Positions 35,342-48,511 of a DNA stretch of 64,000 nucleotides are shown piece by piece. A program made the position numbers and the translations under genes. Source of the stretch: Chloranthus sessilifolius (taxonomy: Eukaryota > Streptophyta > Magnoliopsida > Chloranthales > Chloranthaceae); the NCBI GenBank assembly GCA_021018995.1, contig CM037584.1:145345317-145409316 (forward strand), in the 5' to 3' direction. Each line of letters opens with the position of its first letter. The first letter of the stretch is position 1. The notes beneath the pieces were generated by a model, which was given only the letters and a program-made list of their open reading frames with translations, did no database searches and was not told the DNA's origin.

Positions 35342-35414
35342 CGTCATATCGCTCAGCTTTTTTGGCAAGCTTCGCCACGTACGCATGGATTTCTCTCTCC
35401 GTCTCCGACGACAT
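35342..35414 (-). pseudogene. first exon of a 14-3-3 gene (epsilon-like), isolated fragment
   Basis: A minus-strand ATG at 35414 starts MSSETEREIHAYVAKLAKKA followed by ERYDG. It matches the 14-3-3 N-terminus (KEREN.VY.AKLAEQAERYDE), the helix 1 segment used for dimer contact. A GTAAGA donor follows in phase 1, after the ERYD residues, where plant epsilon-type 14-3-3 genes are known to have an intron. No further 14-3-3 exons appear within the window on this strand, and it cannot join in frame to the exon at 13128. The Lys-Lys in place of Glu-Gln suggests decay. Confidence 0.6.
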
Positions 35415-35639
35415 CGAAAATCCTTGTGGCGATCAATGAGCAAAACCCTCGTCGCTATCTAACGAAATATGCAATGGAGCTTCGAGAGAGAAATTAGGTT
35501 GAATGAAAATGAAAATGTAAAGGCAAAAGAAAGAGAGTTGGGATACATATAATCGTGGGTTGAGTGAGTCGGTTCACTAGTCTGGCCAAATTCGACCCAA
35601 CAGCACTTCAACTATTTTAGGCAGTGGATTATTTTTCCT

Positions 35640-37109
35640 CTCCTATAAAAAGTGGTTCTTTGTATATCGCTGGAGTCGTTCTTCACTCATTTCGACGTAG
35701 TGGAAGGAGTAACAACAAAAACAGATAAGGAGAATGTTAAAAGAGAGCTTAATTGAAGAAATTAAGATGAAGAAAATGGGAGAAGAAATGAAAAATTGTA
35801 AAAGACAATTTAGAAAGAAAAGAAAAATCATGAAATACGATTCTGCAAATCAATTGTAGAAATTGGATTTACAAAATAAGAAAAATAAGAAGAAAAATGG
35901 GAAGAAGTTATCCAAATTAGAGGATACTTACTGATATTAATTGAAGTAGAAAAGTAGAAAAAGAAGATATGAGAAAGAAGACCTAAAATCTCATAAATTT
36001 TTTGAATCCCACTACCGTTCTTTGACACCTTCTGAAACCCAAAGCCCCATTACAAGCTGGAGGAAAGACCTTTCTAATTTACGATTTACAAAAGTATAAG
36101 CCTAGTAGAGATATGAATAATAGATACTATGGATTATACAGGGAATCATACAAATAGAATAGATTATCTTTTCTGAGATTGAAAATTGTTTGCAATTATC
36201 CTTTTGGCTAAATTCTTCAAAATACATTGAGAGAACCCAAAAGTTCCGATTTCTTTGAGAGTATGTCAATAGTGAGCTTTTGAATGAAAATATTTTCTAA
36301 AAACTACAGTTTAGAAAAATTTATAAAGAATAAACTGTTCACTGATGCATACACTCCCTGCTTACTATGAATTGAAATTGTTGGAGTTCTAATCAAGGAT
36401 AACTGTTATAATGGAAAGTAAGGATAAAAGATTGAATCATTTTAGAAAATCATAATAAACTATGTGATAATCAACTTAATCAACTTAGTCAACTTAGTTA
36501 ACTAGCTAGTGTACAAAATTAGTTTAGATTTTTAATTTTTGTTTTCTTTTGAAAAATAAAAAAATATTTGAAGTTTGTAGGTAACTTCACTGAAAACCTT
36601 CAGGAGACTACAACTCCTCCACTTGAATCACCTAAGGGTTTTAAAAGCTTGCTGCATCTGCTAAATGAAATTGTGCTCCCTACGAAAGTGACATTTGAAT
36701 TTTTAGGTTAGAATGTTTTATATTTCCTTGTTTGCTAGAGACTAGCAAAGAGTAAGTTTAGGGGTGTGATCAGTCACATAATATACCATTTTGCCATCCT
36801 TAACTTAGTGATGCTAGGACTTAGTTTGCTACTAATAAGTTACTGATGTGCAGATATTAAGGAAAAATAGTTAAAGATAACCAAAGTGTTAATATTCGTC
36901 AAAATGAACTCATAAAGCAATAAAAAGATGATTGAACTAAAAGATGAATCTTTGCCTACTGAAAATTGAAAATTCGTGTTTTACGATTTGACGGAACGCT
37001 GCAATATAGAGTAGAAATCGTAATTTACGATTCTTTAGAGGAAGTCATTCAAGAGTGAAATACGATACAAGAGAAAGCGATGATTCATAATAGAGAATCG
37101 TTTTATAGG
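35640..37109 (+). mobile_element. Element D: Athila-type fragment (3' non-coding end and start of LTR)
   Basis: Homology to the 3' non-coding region of element A is visible. A purine-rich stretch lies near 35690-35930, the ATTACA box at 36041-36072 and the conserved block at 36569-36700, followed by a purine tract TAAGTTTAGGGGTG. The LTR start TGATCAG follows at 36767 and runs to 37109, where element C interrupts it. The left limit is uncertain. No coding part is present. Confidence 0.7.
36767..37109 (+). repeat. partial LTR of element D
   Basis: It starts TGATCAGTCACATAATATACC right after the purine tract, in the same position as in element A (TGATCGGTGCTG). Its remaining part should lie beyond element C, outside the window. 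Confidence 0.65.
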
Positions 37110-39820
37110 TGTTGGTTGATTCTAGAGTGTTGTCTTATTATTGGTGAGAAAACAGTGGAAGAAATATAAATAAAAAAGTGAAGGAATAAAAATTGGTTAG
37201 AACAGCAAATCTGAAATACATAACCTGCAAGATAAAGGGCTGCTGTAGCAATTTTTAACTAAGAGTTTGTCCCACAGAGAAATTTACCTAGAACCCAAAA
37301 TGGGTTATATTAGTAGGCCTCCAAGTCTGGCTACGGATCTAACAATCTTAGAGAAAGGGTGTTGGGTGTAACAACTATACTAAATTATCACTAAAAGAAG
37401 ATAAATGAAGAGTAGTCCTATCATAAAGAAAGGGTTATGAAGAAGGTGAGGATGGTGTGTGTTAAAATAAAGATTAAATGATGGGAAGTAAGCAGTTAAG
37501 CTAGGGTTACATCAGCTATGTAACTCAGACTTAGGTCTGTCTCTACAGCCATCCCTTAGATGGCTACAAGCACATCTGCAAGGAAGATGCATCCAACTCA
37601 ACCCTTATGGTTTGACCTGGTCTCTTAAGGCTATAGTCCGTCCACTTTAATGGTCAGAGGCTATCTAATAGAGAGGATCAAATCACATGGATTAAATCAG
37701 AAAACCAATCTGATCCAATGGAATAGAATGATCCTAAGGCTATAATCTATCCACTTAAATGGTCACAGATTATCCAATAGATGTCCTCCATCCAAGGGAT
37801 CCAATCAGAACATTAAAATTATTACAAACACCATGTATGCCAACTACAAACTCAGGCATCCATGGGAGCAAATAGCTCTTCAGAAATCAGTGGAAACCCA
37901 GTTGTTCAAAGGCTATTTGGGGACTTTTAAATACACCTGATCATTGCTACAAAAGGCTTGCAATGACTCAGCTCTCAAGTCTACAATCTCTATAGAGAAA
38001 TCATAGCTAATATCTGATATTGGTCAAGTAAAACAAAGGGGAGCTTATTCTTACAACAACCTCTCACAAGGCTACAAGCTCAAGTACAGAGGAGAAGAAT
38101 CCTTCTCAGAGCTATGGATTGGAATCACCCTAGGGCTATAGTCTGTCCACTTAAATGGTCATAGGCTATCCACAGAGGTTATTCACACCACAGAGAACTG
38201 AGCTAGAACATGAATATTGCTGCTGCCACCATGGTCCCAAGGCTACAAGCTCAAGCTTCTATGGGCATTTCAAATTAGCTTAAATCCTAAATGCATGGCA
38301 TAGATTGAACAAAACTATGGGCAAATAGAAGATTCACAGATTGAATAAACCATTAAAATACAAATTTCTTTGCTCAACACAATACTTACATTGAGATTTC
38401 GCAAGGCAACAGCCTTATGCAAAATAGCTCATCAACTACTCCCAATATTTACAAGACCCATTACAAAACTGATAAAACTAAACCTAATTGCTTACAGAAG
38501 ATATAACTAGTAATTGCTGAGCTAAGAGCGAAGAAAATATAGAAAAAAAGGTGATCAAATCCTAACCCTAGTCTGCTTGATCTCACAGCGGATAGAGGTT
38601 GAAGGAGGGATGATAATTCTAAGTTAAATTTACAGCTTAAATACTTAGTCCTAATGCCTTAGCCAACAGAAGATTACACCATAAATTTTAGGACAGATGT
38701 GGCACTATTAACACCCTTGGATGCCTTGGGATGTGTGCCTCGAGATTAGGGCCTCGAGATTTATGCCCTAGACCTGGGGAAATCCCTAAAAGCTCCCTAA
38801 GTAAAAATCGAGAAGTGGAGAGCCCGAGCTTCGCGAGCAGACTTGTGGTCTTTAGTTCATTCGTGCAGCTGTTGAGTGCTCCATGAGGTGGATTTTGTCT
38901 TGGAAGGCTCCTTTTTTATGTAGGTCTTTGAAATGTCACGCAGTTGCTCTGGCATTTAATGCACTCGTGAGGAAAGAATTGCAGTGCTGGGCTTTGCTCG
39001 CACAATAGAGCTTCAAAATTTTTTGTCGCGAGGTTGTCGTGTAGAAGACTTTCCATCTCGCTCGGCTTTTTTGTCAAATGGATAGCACAACTCGCTCAGT
39101 AGAGGGTTGAGCTTTTTAGTGCGCGAGAGCTACGCGAAAGAACTTCTGGAGCTCCCTCAACTCTTAAGCCACGTGAGAACTTCGCGATCCTTTTGTGCAT
39201 ATTAGTCTCGCGAGACCGCGCTTGCGGCTTCTATCAGACTTGATCCCTGTGAGAACTTTGCGAGTTCTATTTCTGAAGGTTTAGTGTGCCATTGCTTCGC
39301 GAGTTCCTTAAGTGATGACTACAGCTGAAGTGCACGACTGCTATGCGAGAGACTGCTTTGGGACAATCCCTTCACCTAGCTACGTGAATTCTTCGTGAGT
39401 TCTTTTATGCTGCAGGTATCAGTTGCGCGAGGAGGCCTTGTTGCAAATTTAGGCACGCGAGGTAGCATTTCTTCTGTGCGAGATAACACCATTTCTCCTT
39501 GCTGCTATGCAGCTGCTGCTGTTGCAGCCTTCTCCTCTCACATCCATACATCTTTCATCTGTTGGACTTCTTGGGTCCACTTTGACATGCAAACTAGTCA
39601 CCATGGTGTGTACCACCATGGTGTTCCATTGATCTTTGGCCCATCAGTCTTATTTGGCTTAAATTCTTTCTATTTTTGGCATTAAAAGCAGGGACTTTGT
39701 ACTAATCTGCATAATTATTACTAACTACAAAACAAGCTAAACAAGGGGTTATTAATCAACTTTAAGGTCCAGCAAAGGCTAGATTAATAGGTGAAAAGTG
39801 GTATTTTCCAGTGAATAACA
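37110..39820 (-). repeat. 3' LTR of element C (2.7 kb)
   Basis: The minus-strand start TGTTATTCACTGG follows the tract GAGGGTG. The other end, TGTTGGTTGATT on the plus strand, aligns with the end of the LTR of B (TGTTGGCGGGTTTCTG when reversed). The end part shares GAGTTTGTCCCACAG with B (about 37266-37280). It contains several TCGCGA-type motifs (about 38830-39480) and modules such as TCCACTTAAATGGTCA that recur in it and in the LTR of B. Confidence 0.8.
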
Positions 39821-41797
39821 CACCCTCAAACTTTATCTTTGCTAGTCCTCAAGTAAAGAAAAATTTAATCAACTACTCTAGGAATGTAAATGCCACTTTC
39901 GTAGGGAGCACGGATGCATTTAGCTTATGCATTAAGCCTTTTAAACCCCTAGGTGATCCCTAGTGGAGGAGTGAAGTCTCTTGAGGGTTTTTAGTGATGA
40001 TACCCACAAACTTCTGAATGAAAATAGTTAACAAAAGTGCAACATTACCAAATCAGTATCCAATAATCAGAGCATTAGTCCACCTTTAATTCTTTTCAAA
40101 ATGTGAGGAATTTAAACAACTGATATGTGCAGAAATTTAATCATTTAAAAACTCTTGCAAGTATGCATATCAATTTCAATCAGCTTTCAACAAGAGAAAC
40201 AACAAGTGTATGTCAGTACTGAGCTCACCATCAATTCAAAAATTAGGCTTAGGCAATGCACAATACATTTAATGTCAGACCCAATGCTTTCCACGACAGT
40301 CTCTCACAAAGAATTTTGAGGGTTTTCATTTCACACAAGCTCAAGAACAGTTGCAGCCACCAAATGGGTCTACAAGCATGAGCATAGGCAAGGCTTCTAA
40401 ACTCTGGCATCATTGGCGATTCCTTACCAAAAGTTGGACAACTCCTCATCTCCACCTAACAACTCATTCAACTTAGGATCATAAGGTCTTATGACAGGGT
40501 TGTAATGTGGCTTATGGGTGTAGGTTACAAAGAATGGAAGGGTGAAAAGGATGCAAAATTTAGAAATCAACAAGAGAAGGAGGTGATTCATGACTTCACC
40601 TTCTTTTAATCTTAGCATATTTCATCTTCTTTGATATTTTTCGAACTTGATGTGGCCTGCTTCTCCTCTTATTTTGACTTTTTCTAATGAAATTTCCTCT
40701 TGACTCCTCTCTGTTCCTTTTCATTAATTTATTATTATTATTATTTTCCTTTGAATACATTTTTCTTTTCTTTTTGTTTTTTATTTTATTTTATTTTATT
40801 GAATTGCCACCCTCTTCTTCCCAGTTGTAACACTACTATTTTTTTTCTTTTCTGTTTCTTCACCATTCACCAAATGTTGACCCTAGCTTGTCCATCTTCA
40901 ACTCCTTCTCCTTTACCTTCTGAATTCTTAGAGTGGGGGTAGGTTTGAATCAGGTCCACAGGATTAGGTGCAAGTACTCAAGTGTATTTTGAAGAGAACT
41001 AGAAATTAAGGCTCAAAAGGTATATGCATAAGGGCAATTAACTGGGTTTGGTATTTTAAGGCTCAAACTATCCAAGAGAAGGCCTTGATCATTTCCTAAA
41101 TTTCATGGGTACTGTCAATTGTTTCAACTTGGAGATGCTTAACTTCTAGTGAGGACAGATTCAGCTAGTCCCTAGAGCAAAAAGAGTTACCTAAGACACT
41201 CCTCAAAAAGAAAAAAAATTTATAGGCCCAAATATCACTGGATATGGTCTTTCATTGAACTCATAGGCATGTCCTTACCTTTTTCTCTCTTTAATGGTTT
41301 ACCAAGTGCTGACACAAGTGAGCTTTCTTGGTGTTCACCTCATGAAAATATTAAAATTTAAAAGTGTTTAATGCCTAAAGGTTTGCAAAATTTTAAGTTT
41401 CCTCATTTTCAAAGTTCCTTAGGTGGACTTAGCTCTATTTCTATCTTACTTCCTTGGTTCTACTGCACTTAGGTTAACTACCTCATTGGCAAACCTTGCC
41501 ACACCCCCAAACCTATGAGGAGCAGTGTCCTCACTGATTTAAAGATAAGGGATATATGCAGTAGGGTGTTATGATAAAAATGAGACACAAAACAAAGCAA
41601 GGAACAAGAGTAAACAAAGTACAAACAAACTACTAAAACAAATAAACAGACAAATAGCAGAAATAAAGTGGACCAAATAAACTTCACACAAAAGCTACCA
41701 AAGAGAAATTTCATTTATATCATAGAAGTATGTACAATGCAAGGGAAAATAATTACAAAAGGATTTTACAAAAAAAAATCCTAACTAACTACATATA
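39821..41797 (-). other. 3' non-coding region of element C
   Basis: No supported ORF. On the minus strand it holds a G-rich tract (41500-41515), an ATTACAACCC box (40483-40515), a purine-rich stretch (about 40690-40860) and the conserved pre-LTR block (39888-40014), ending in the purine tract beside the LTR. Confidence 0.75.
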
Positions 41798-44202
41798 CAA
41801 ATCTAATCATCTGAATTTTCGGCTGCTTCAGCCTTGTCTTGGACTCCTTTTCATTTATCCTTCTTTAGAGCTGGAACACTGGACTGTGATCTTTTTGAAG
41901 TAACTTTACGGTGCTTGGTGCTGCCTCTTTTTCTAGGAGAAGGCGCAGGCTTTGGTGCAGGCCCTTTAATGTTGATCCTAGATTTTATCTTTTTGGGCTC
42001 TTGGAGTTTAGGAGCAATTGCCTTTGAAGGGACTTTAGTAGTGAAGAGTTTGGCAGCTGCTTCAGCTAAGTCCCTATCACCAATATCTGCTAAGGTCTGC
42101 TACAATGCATGTGCAGTCCTAGAATAATCATTTGGTCTATCCTCCAGCAATCTCAGGGCTGCCTGCAATTGCTTGATCACATCTTCCATTCCATAAGCTC
42201 TATTCTTCTTTTGATTGCATTGGATCGTTATCTCCCTCCACCCCTGCTTGATCTTCTTCTTCTCTAACTTGTGGGCTAGCTGCTGGAATTTGATTTTATC
42301 CAGGAGGGGCTGCCTAACTGAAGTTCTGAGGTCAGCCATGCCCCTAACCACATCCCTTTTTATGTAAGCATTTTTCTTCATGGCTTGAAGGAGGGTATAG
42401 TATGGAGGCATAGGGTTGAAAGAGGCTGGTAATATGGGCTGCTCAACAGATGAAGGGATGGATGATGGCATGGGTAGAGTGTATGTAGAGGGTAAAGGCT
42501 GAGGGACTTCAAGCTCAAGTTCTGTGAGGTCTATTACCTCTAGGTCTGTTTGGGTGGCTTTGGAGGAGGTGGGGATTAGGTTTTCAATATCTGTGGCAGC
42601 ATTAGAGGTTGCTACTACAGGTGGGGTTACAGGTTGGGGTTCTGGGTAAGGGAGTACTAGAGGTTGGGCAATAATGGATAAAAGGTCAGGCTGGGTTTCT
42701 GTTTCTGTTTCAGGCTCAAGGTCTATTTGTTTGGAAGCAGTGGTAAAGGTAGTTTGGGAAATTGTGGGAAAAGGTTCAATGGGTGAACAACAAGTGATGT
42801 TATATTTAAGGTTAGGGGTTGGGGAGAAGGGGGTGGAGTAGGTAAATGGGTGGGTGATGGTGGTAGTGGTTGGGACAATGGTTGGTAAGGGAATGGAAGT
42901 AGTGCTGACAGCTACAGATGTTGGAAAGGCGATTGATGGTAATGGGATGGTGAGGTGGCTGGTCTAATAGTTCCATGAGCTGAAGTAGTAATTGTCGAGG
43001 TGGGGGCTATTGTGGTGGGGACTGCAGAAGCAACAACAACTCCCTCTTAAATTGTGGGGGCTGCTTCAGCTAGCATCTCCTCCTCCTTTTTATCAATCAT
43101 GGTGCCACTGATTTCCCATTACATTTTATCACATTTGTTGGGGGGCAGGTTTAGGGTCTCTTCATTCATCAGAAAGTGATAGCTACCTAGCTGTAGCAAG
43201 GCTTTAATGAGCATGCAGTAGGGCAATGAGTGGGGCTTCTACTCCTTCACTTTCTCATGTATATCCTTCATCCCATCAAAAATCAGTTTTGCTGCATCAA
43301 TATAGTGGTTCAGGTGGAAGGAGTAGAGGGCATCAGCAATGGGGGACCTCCTCTCCTGCTGGTGCCCAGAACAATATACATTTTTCCTCAGCACCCCATC
43401 CATAAACCTCAGACTACGGTGTAAATCTCTCTTCCTAATGGACAGCCCTGATGCAGTAACTCCTCCAGTGAGCTCCTTTGCAATTTCTGGAATTGTGGCT
43501 ATCAAAGGAGGACCCAAGCCACACTCTGGGTTATACTTGATTGGTATCCCAAGATTCCTAGCTATTGCTGGTTGGTTCAACAACATCTCAAGATTATCTA
43601 TCAGCGTCAGCAATGTTGGGTTTCCATCATCCCCAGTCTTCACCCTGATGTTTTGATAAAATAACTGCACTAGTCTAGGGAAGGCTAGCTGCAGTGGGGG
43701 CCTTAGTAGGGGCAGCAGGGAGGCTTTAGTAAGGTACTCAATTGAAGCTGCAGTTTTAGGTAGTTCCTCAACTAATGCCTTATCAAAGGCAGTTTCAGCT
43801 TCCAGCTTAATTACAGATACCCACTCAGAGGGGGTTCTAAGGTACTAATTATCTTCCTCCTCCTCAGGGGCATTCTTTGGAAGCTCAGGGGTCACTTCCT
43901 TGCCCTTCTTTGGTTTCTCAGGACTTTTAGCAGGTGGGTGGGCCTTGATCCTCTTTTTGGGAGCAGATTTCTTCTTTTGAGCATGGGCATCAGAGGCCAC
44001 ACCCTTGGCCTTCTTCATAGGGGATTGCCCTCTTCTTAGTTTGCTCCACTTGAGCCTAAAAAACTTGAGAGGGTACCTCAGAGTTCTCCACTGTGGAGGC
44101 CTCTACAATCCTCACAGATTTTTGAATTGCCATAGGGCTGCCTGTGGGTGTAGGGGTCACTAAGGCAACTAAAGTGTTAGTGAATTTTGAACCCGTGGTC
44201 AT
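41798..44202 (-). pseudogene. third ORF of element C (Athila accessory protein)
   Basis: The conserved head is visible at 43670-43239 (LIDNLEMLLNQP, then RKNVYCSGHQQERRSPIADA then LYSF), closely matching the head of the third ORF in element B. A Pro/Ser/Thr-rich middle follows with KATQTD (42544-42561) and VIDLTELE (about 42515-42537). A Lys-rich helical part (42471-42100) holds AYIKRDVVRGMADL. The element position is that of env-like ORFs in Athila, but I see no signal peptide or membrane segment, so I do not call it an envelope. Fossil with several breaks. Confidence 0.65.
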
Positions 44203-45541
44203 GTCTATCCCAATTTCACAAAATCAAAATTTGGGTAGTTCAAACTTAAATGGACAATATTGCACCTAAATTCCTTCCTACTTACCACTAAAAGAATAGT
44301 CAATCAAAACAAACGAGAGGGTGAGGGAACTTACCACCAAATCGCTAGGGTTCCACTTCAAACTATGCACAGTGGATCAAATCTCCCCAAACTAAATTCA
44401 AAGTAACCAGGGGGAGTTGTGGAACACAATGGTAGGAGATAAGTGGTTGAGTTGGCATGGATTTGGTAGTAGAGAAGAAAGAAGAGAGGAATGAGCTCGG
44501 AAGTGCTCAGTGGAGACTTAGGGCAAAGAAAAGATGAAGTGAAGGGAGTGACAAATCGCAGGGTTTAAATGAAAGAACCAATGCGTCACACAGTTCTCCC
44601 CAAGTATTTGTGGGGAAAAATGTTCTTTTCGCACAGTTCTTTGAGATCTCGCGAGTTCTACTTTAAAGTGCTCAAATACTCGTGCGATCATTCATGAAGC
44701 TGATGTTGTGTTTGAGTTGCGTAAGAGGGTAGGTGTATCTCTCGCGCAGTTGAAGAAAAGTACCTCGCGAAGAAAATGTATTCCGTGAGCTTCAGAAGTT
44801 TGCTCACGAGGCTCTCGTGATGTATAACATGCTTGATTTATGTACTTCGCGCAACTCCATGTTGCTGTCAAGATAGAGTCTCGCGAGGCTCAATTTCTGG
44901 CTTCAACAGGTGCTCTTGCTCACGAAGCTCTCGCAAGGAAAACATGCATATTAGAACTCCGCGAGAAAGCCTTCAATTTATTCAAGTGGCTCGCGAATGT
45001 GAAATTGAGGCCGTAAGGCCTCGCGAGAAAACACAGTTTACCCTTTTTCTCAGTGTTGCATATTGGCCAGTGCATCAATACTGACATGCACCTATCCATT
45101 GTGCATCAGCACCAACTTCCTTCAAATGTAATCCCTATCATCATGATAAGTGATTGCCCATTACCAATATGTGTACATCAAAAATTCAGAATGCTAAAGA
45201 TTTTTAATCATATCAGATTCATGACATTTACAATGACAACACCTCAACCACTCAACTAGAAACAGAACTTGCATATCAACATCAGGTCCAGGCACATTAA
45301 ATTCATATGACAACCCATGCACATCACATCACAACACACAACTCAAAACAAAAGAGAACAAAACTCGCAAATCAACACACAATGAAAACACTACATGATA
45401 GATTTTTAAGCAAAGCAAAACACAAATTCAATAATTATGGCACACAGTGTACAGAGTTGTGGGTCACTAATCAGTGAGGGGTTCATGCAGGTGAATGGTT
45501 TGAGGAGGCTCCACCGAATTTTCTACACAAATTTTAAGCCT
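44203..45541 (-). promoter_or_regulatory. promoter-like spacer before the third ORF of C
   Basis: 1.3 kb without an ORF. On the minus strand a cluster of CTCGCGA-type motifs (about 44647, 44764, 44879, 44960, 44987, 45020) is followed by TTTAAACCCTGCG (near 44568) and a pyrimidine-rich leader before the ATG at 44202. The same plan, TCGCG motifs then TTTAAA then a CT-rich leader, is found in element B before its third ORF. Confidence 0.45.
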
Positions 45542-48428
45542 TTACCCATTCACTTTCATGATCTTCCCAGTCATGGGATTCAAGATCTTCGCAGCACCAG
45601 ATGGGGAGGCATGGATGACAGTGTAAGGTTTATCCCATCTGGATTTTAACTTTCCTAGAAAGAATTTTAATTTATGGTTGAAAAGCCAAACCTTTGTACT
45701 AGCATTGAAGTCCTTTCTCATGAGTTTCTTGTTAAAGAATTCCTTAGATTTCTCCTTGTAAATTCTTACATTTGTATAGGCTTCCACTCTCAGCTCATCA
45801 AGCTCTGACATTTGTAATTTTATGTGAGAACCAGTAGTAGTTAGATCAAAATTCGGTGTTTTGATAGCCCAATAGACTATGTGCTCTAACTCCACTAGTA
45901 GGTGGCAGGCCTTGCCATAGACCAGCTTGAAAGGGGACATACCAATAGGGGTCTTATAGGCAGTCCTATAAGCCCACAAAGCATCATTCAGCTTTTATGC
46001 CCAGTCTTTTCTATCTATCCTCACAGTCTTCTCCAAGATATGCTTGATCTCTCTATTAGAAATATTAACTTGCCCATTGGTCTGTGGGTGGTAAGGAGTT
46101 ATAATTTTGTGTGTAACAGAGTACTTTTTGAGCAGATTCTCAAGAAGGCCTGTTACAAAAATGACTCCCCCCATCACTAATGATAGCTCTAGGGGTGCCA
46201 AATCTGGAGAAGATATTGGCCTTTAAAAATTTAAGGACAACTGTGTGGTCATTTGTCCTTGTGGCAATGGATTCCATCCATTTGGACACATAGTCCACTG
46301 CTACAAGTATGAAGTTGAAACCCATAGAAGGGGGAAAGGGACCCATAAAATCAATGCCCCAGATGTCACAAAGTTCTACCACAAGGATGGGTTGCAAGGG
46401 CATTGAATCTTTCTTGGAAATGCCTCCCAACCTTTGACATCTTTCACAGGCTTTGCAATGTATGTATGCATCTTTGAACAAAGAGGGCCAACAAAACCCA
46501 CATTATAAAACTTTTGTAGCTATCATTTTGCCATGAAACTAACCTCCACAGGCTTGCTCATGGCATATAGAAAGAATGTTGTGGAACTCACTTTCAGGCA
46601 CACATCTCCTTACAACTTGATCTGCACAATGATTATATAGGTATGGATCCTCCCACAGAAAATATTTGACCTGAGAGAAAAATAGGTCTTTATTCATCTT
46701 GGAATAGTGAAGAGGGATCCTACCAACAGTAAGAAAATTCACAATGTGTACAAACAAGGGTAAACTAGACTGCATAGCAAATAATTGCTCATCTGGGAAC
46801 AATTAATTAATAGGTGCTGCTGCACATTCTTCTAAAACAATTCTAGAGAGGTGGTCAGCCACCACATTCTCAACTTCTTTCTTATCTTTGATCTCAAGAT
46901 CAAACTCCTGCAACAGGAGGATCCATCTTATCAGTCTTGGTTTGGCATCCTTTTTGGCCAATAGGTATTTCAAGGCTGAGTGATCAGTGAAAACAACAAT
47001 TTTAAACTCAAGCAAGTAGGGTCTAAACTTGTCTATAGCAAACACCACAACAAGCAGCTACTTCTCAATGGTGGCATAGTTGAGCTAAGCTTCAGCTAGT
47101 GTTTTGCTGGCATAATAAATCACTGCAGGCAACTTATCTTTTCTCTGTCCTAAGATAGCACCTATGGCAAAGTCTGATGCATCACACATCAGTTCAAAAG
47201 GGAGTGAGTAATCTGAGGCCTTGATTACAGGAGCAGTGGTAAGACACTTTTTTAAGACCTCAAAGGCCTCAAGGCACTCAGTAGAAAATTGAAATGGCAC
47301 ATCCTGACACAGCAGGTGGCACAATGGCTTTGTAATTTTACTAAAATCCTTAATGAACCTCCTATAAAATCCAGCATGTCCTAAGAAGGATCTGATTTTC
47401 TTTACAATCATGGGTGGGGGCAAGTGTGATATCAGGTCTACTTTAGCTTTATCAACCTCTATTCCTTTGTGAGAGACCACATGGCCTAACACAATCCCTT
47501 TTGTTACCATAAAGTGGCTCTTTTCTCAGCTTAAGACCAAATTGGTCTCTTTACATCTTTGTAAAACCAGGTCAAGGTGACTCAAGCACTGGCTAAAGCT
47601 ATCCCCATAAACTGAGAAATCATCTATGAAGATTTCTAGAAACTTATCAATCATATCAGAAAAAATTGCATACATGCACCTCTGAATTGTGGTTGGGGCA
47701 TTGTACAGTCCAAAAGACATTCTCCTGTAAGCAAAGGTGCCAAAGGGACATATGAAAGTAGTTTTTTCTTGATCTTGAGGATATACAGGGATTTGGTTAT
47801 ACCCTGAGTATCCATCAAGAAAACAGTAAAATGCCTTCCCAGCCAATTTATCTAAAATTTGGTCAATGAAAGGGAGAGGGAAGTGATCTTTCCTGGTCTT
47901 GGAGTTGAGTTTTCTATAATCAATGCAAACTCTCCAGCCAGTGGTCTCCCTGGCTGGCATCAACTCTCCAGAATTAATAGTAATAATTGTTATGCCTGAC
48001 TTTATGGGTACCACCTGGATGAGTGAGACCCACTCTGAATATAAAATGGGGTAAATCACCCCTGCATCCAACAATTTTACTATCTCCTTTAAGACCAGCT
48101 CTTGCATGTGAGGATTAAGCTTCCTCTACATCTCCCTATAGGGTTTTGCACTCTCTTCTAAGTGAATTTTGTGTATGCAAATTGAGGCATCAATATCCCC
48201 TAGATCAGTAATTGTCCACCCCATTGCCTTTGTGTGCTTCTTGAGAACACTCAATAATTCCTCTTCCTGCTCACTAGTGAGAGAGGAAGGGATAATCATT
48301 GGAAGCCTTTTGTTTTGCTCCAAGAAGGCATATTTTAATGTGTCTGGGAGCTGTTTCAGCTCCAGCTTAGGGGGACTTTCAATGGAAGGCAGCAAAGGGG
48401 CCTTGGTGTTTTGAGGCAGGGGCAGCAA
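45542..48428 (-). pseudogene. pol remnant of element C (RT, RNase H, integrase)
   Basis: RT spans 48107-47526: WRVCIDYRKLN, FYCFLDGYSGYNQIPVYPQD, then FIDDFSVYG. RNase H spans 47510-46803, with FYRRFIKDFSKITKPL, ELMCDASDFAIGAILGQ and [15 protein letters not shown]. Integrase spans 46802-45542: the zinc region [17 protein letters not shown], the core [20 protein letters not shown] and [11 protein letters not shown], and the tail [20 protein letters not shown] ending in MKVNG. Relative to element A the wording is collinear throughout. Fossil with roughly ten breaks. Confidence 0.88.
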
Positions 48429-48506
48429 TATAGGTTTCTAGCTGGAATGTTGCACCAAGCCCACAGAAGACTCTATTTTGGTGTTGTATTTTGTCATGAG
48501 AACTTG

Positions 48507-48511
48507 GGCCT
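48507..48511. repeat. left target-site duplication of element B (GGCCT)
   Basis: GGCCT precedes the LTR start TGTTAAGACC and is repeated at 61956-61960 after the other LTR end. This fixes the borders of B to the base. Confidence 0.95.

Noticed and set aside
35223-35414. Reading the 14-3-3 fragment as one 63-residue protein
   Set aside because: Similarity stops exactly at a GTAAGA donor; the rest is intron translation.
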